Source: Akkermansiaceae bacterium UBA1506 (lineage in GTDB: Bacteria > Verrucomicrobiota > Verrucomicrobiia > Verrucomicrobiales > DEV007). From it: DNA of 24,604 nucleotides. A program made the position numbers and the translations under genes. The stretch lies in assembly GCA_002323995.1 (NCBI GenBank), contig DCQY01000005.1, positions 28,344 to 52,947 of the forward strand, given 5' to 3'. Positions 23,884 to 24,604 of this stretch are shown piece after piece. The notes beneath the pieces are model-generated. The model saw nothing but the letters and a program-made list of their open reading frames with translations. It made no database searches and was not told where the DNA came from. The stretch's first letter is position 1. Each line of letters opens with the position of its first letter.

Positions 23884-24604
23884 TTAAAGAGCCTTCTTCT
23901 CAGCCAGACGCTTTCCGCGCCCTGAATAAATTTCTTCTTTGGTTCGAAGCTGCTCAAGAGCATTGAGCGTCGCCTTCACAACGTTAGCATGGTTGTTCGA
24001 ACCAAGCGACTTAGCAAGGACGTCCTTAACTCCAGCAGCTTCAACCACAGCACGAACACCGCCACCGGCAATAAGTCCTGTTCCGGGGGATGCCGGACGA
24101 AGCAGAACTCGTCCCCCACCGTGCTCACCGACTACGGCGTGGGGAATGGTGTTCTCGGTGATATTCACTTTTACCATCTGGCGCTTGGATGCTTCGCTGG
24201 CCTTTTTAATACACTCTGAAACCTCTTGGGCTTTGCCGAACCCAAAACCAACCTGACCTTCGCGGTTACCGCTTACAACGAGAGCGGAGAAACTAAATCG
24301 ACGACCCCCTTTAACCACCTTGGCACAGCGGTTGATGTGGACGACCTTTTCAAAAGCATCATCGAGTTCCTCACCTCGGGACGGAGCCGGACTTGAAGAA
24401 CGAAGAATTTCTTCAGCCTTCTTAAGTTTATCAAACTTGCCGTTGTCCTCAGCAGTAGCGTCTCCACTCGCTTCGACAGCGGGTTCTTCAGCAGCAGGCT
24501 CTTCAGCAGCAGGTTCTTCGACAGCAGGTTCTTCAGCAGCAGGTTCTTCAGCAGCAGGTTCTTCGACAGCGGGTTCTTCAGCAGCAGGTTCTTCGGCAGC
24601 AGGC
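23884..24604 (-). CDS. rpsE: 30S ribosomal protein S5 with long repetitive N-terminal tail, 5' end missing
   Basis: The uS5 part is clear: FEKVVHINRCAKVVKGGRRF, GFGFGKAQEV, IPHAVVGEHGGGRVLLRPASPGTGLIAGG, and KSLGSNNHANVVKATLNAL. S5 sits at the mRNA entry channel and affects decoding accuracy. In E. coli about 20 residues precede VKGG, but here the frame continues for over 80 residues to the window edge without a stop or a better start. The order from the edge is nine PAAEE/PAVEE pentapeptides, then SGDATAEDNGKF, DKLKKAEEILRSSSPAPSRGEELDDA, then the conserved domain. A GTG at 24318 is in frame but would remove conserved RNA-binding residues. The true start lies outside the window. Confidence 0.96.
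   Translation of the reverse strand, partial: PAAEEPAAEEPAVEEPAAEEPAAEEPAVEEPAAEEPAAEEPAVEASGDATAEDNGKFDKLKKAEEILRSSSPAPSRGEELDDAFEKVVHINRCAKVVKGGRRFSFSALVVSGNREGQVGFGFGKAQEVSECIKKASEASKRQMVKVNITENTIPHAVVGEHGGGRVLLRPASPGTGLIAGGGVRAVVEAAGVKDVLAKSLGSNNHANVVKATLNALEQLRTKEEIYSGRGKRLAEKKAL
24469..24603 (-). repeat. In-frame 15-bp repeats arranged as three 45-bp units inside rpsE
   Basis: Nine 15-bp units read as Pro-Ala-(Ala/Val)-Glu-Glu. They follow a strict order PAAEE-PAAEE-PAVEE three times, so a 45-bp higher unit was duplicated as a block. The copies differ mainly at silent third positions (CCT/CCC, GCC/GCT, GAA/GAG), and the last ends in Glu-Ala instead of Glu-Glu. The array reaches the window edge and may continue. 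The silent drift shows the protein pattern has been kept after duplication. Confidence 0.95.

Noticed and set aside
24469..24603. Regular repeats resembling a CRISPR array or a microsatellite
   Set aside because: The units are contiguous 15-mers without spacers and stay in frame with rpsE, so they are coding repeats.

Overview
The window looks like chromosomal DNA of a Verrucomicrobiota bacterium or close PVC relative. The main evidence is a pairing typical of Planctomycetes and Verrucomicrobia: an SHD1-DUF1549-DUF1553 'planctomycete cytochrome-like' protein next to a Tat-exported DUF1501 protein. These sit downstream of an ECF-type sigma factor and a membrane-anchored FecR/LamG protein. Gene density is high, no gap exceeds 300 bases, and I saw no tRNA, rRNA, IS element or CRISPR array. 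Almost no gene has a recognisable Shine-Dalgarno sequence.

Layout. Bases 1-2507 hold the edge of a probable leftward gene, an MsbA-like ABC exporter and a small lipoprotein. Bases 2582-7034 hold a leftward metK-ahcY pair (SAM synthesis and SAH removal). Divergent from it, with only 47 bp between starts, is an ArsR-type regulator fused to a methyltransferase-like domain, followed by a secreted NAGPA/DUF2233 phosphodiester glycosidase. Bases 7220-13099 hold the sigma factor, the FecR/LamG protein, the DUF1549/DUF1553 protein and the DUF1501 protein, closed by a strong intrinsic terminator at 13127-13157. Next come a hybrid histidine kinase (13274-14968) and a leftward run of TatD hydrolase, GNAT acetyltransferase, M32 carboxypeptidase and an exported trypsin-fold protein that seems to have lost its catalytic residues (14960-18769).

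Bases 18925-24604 are the end of the spc/alpha ribosomal-protein region, read leftward: S5 (cut by the window edge), L15, SecY, methionine aminopeptidase, L36, S13, S11 and S4, then a terminator. L30, infA, rpoA and rplQ are missing from their usual places. S5 and S11 carry long acidic Ala/Glu/Pro-rich N-terminal tails. The S5 tail is built of PAAEE/PAVEE pentapeptides arranged as three 45-bp units, and both tails end in a similar short DK...AE(E/D)I segment before the conserved fold.

The most interesting systems are: the acidic tails on two 30S proteins in a genome region nearly free of Shine-Dalgarno sites; the probable SAM/SAH-sensing control of metK-ahcY; and the sigma/FecR/DUF1549/DUF1501 module, whose biochemical role is not known.
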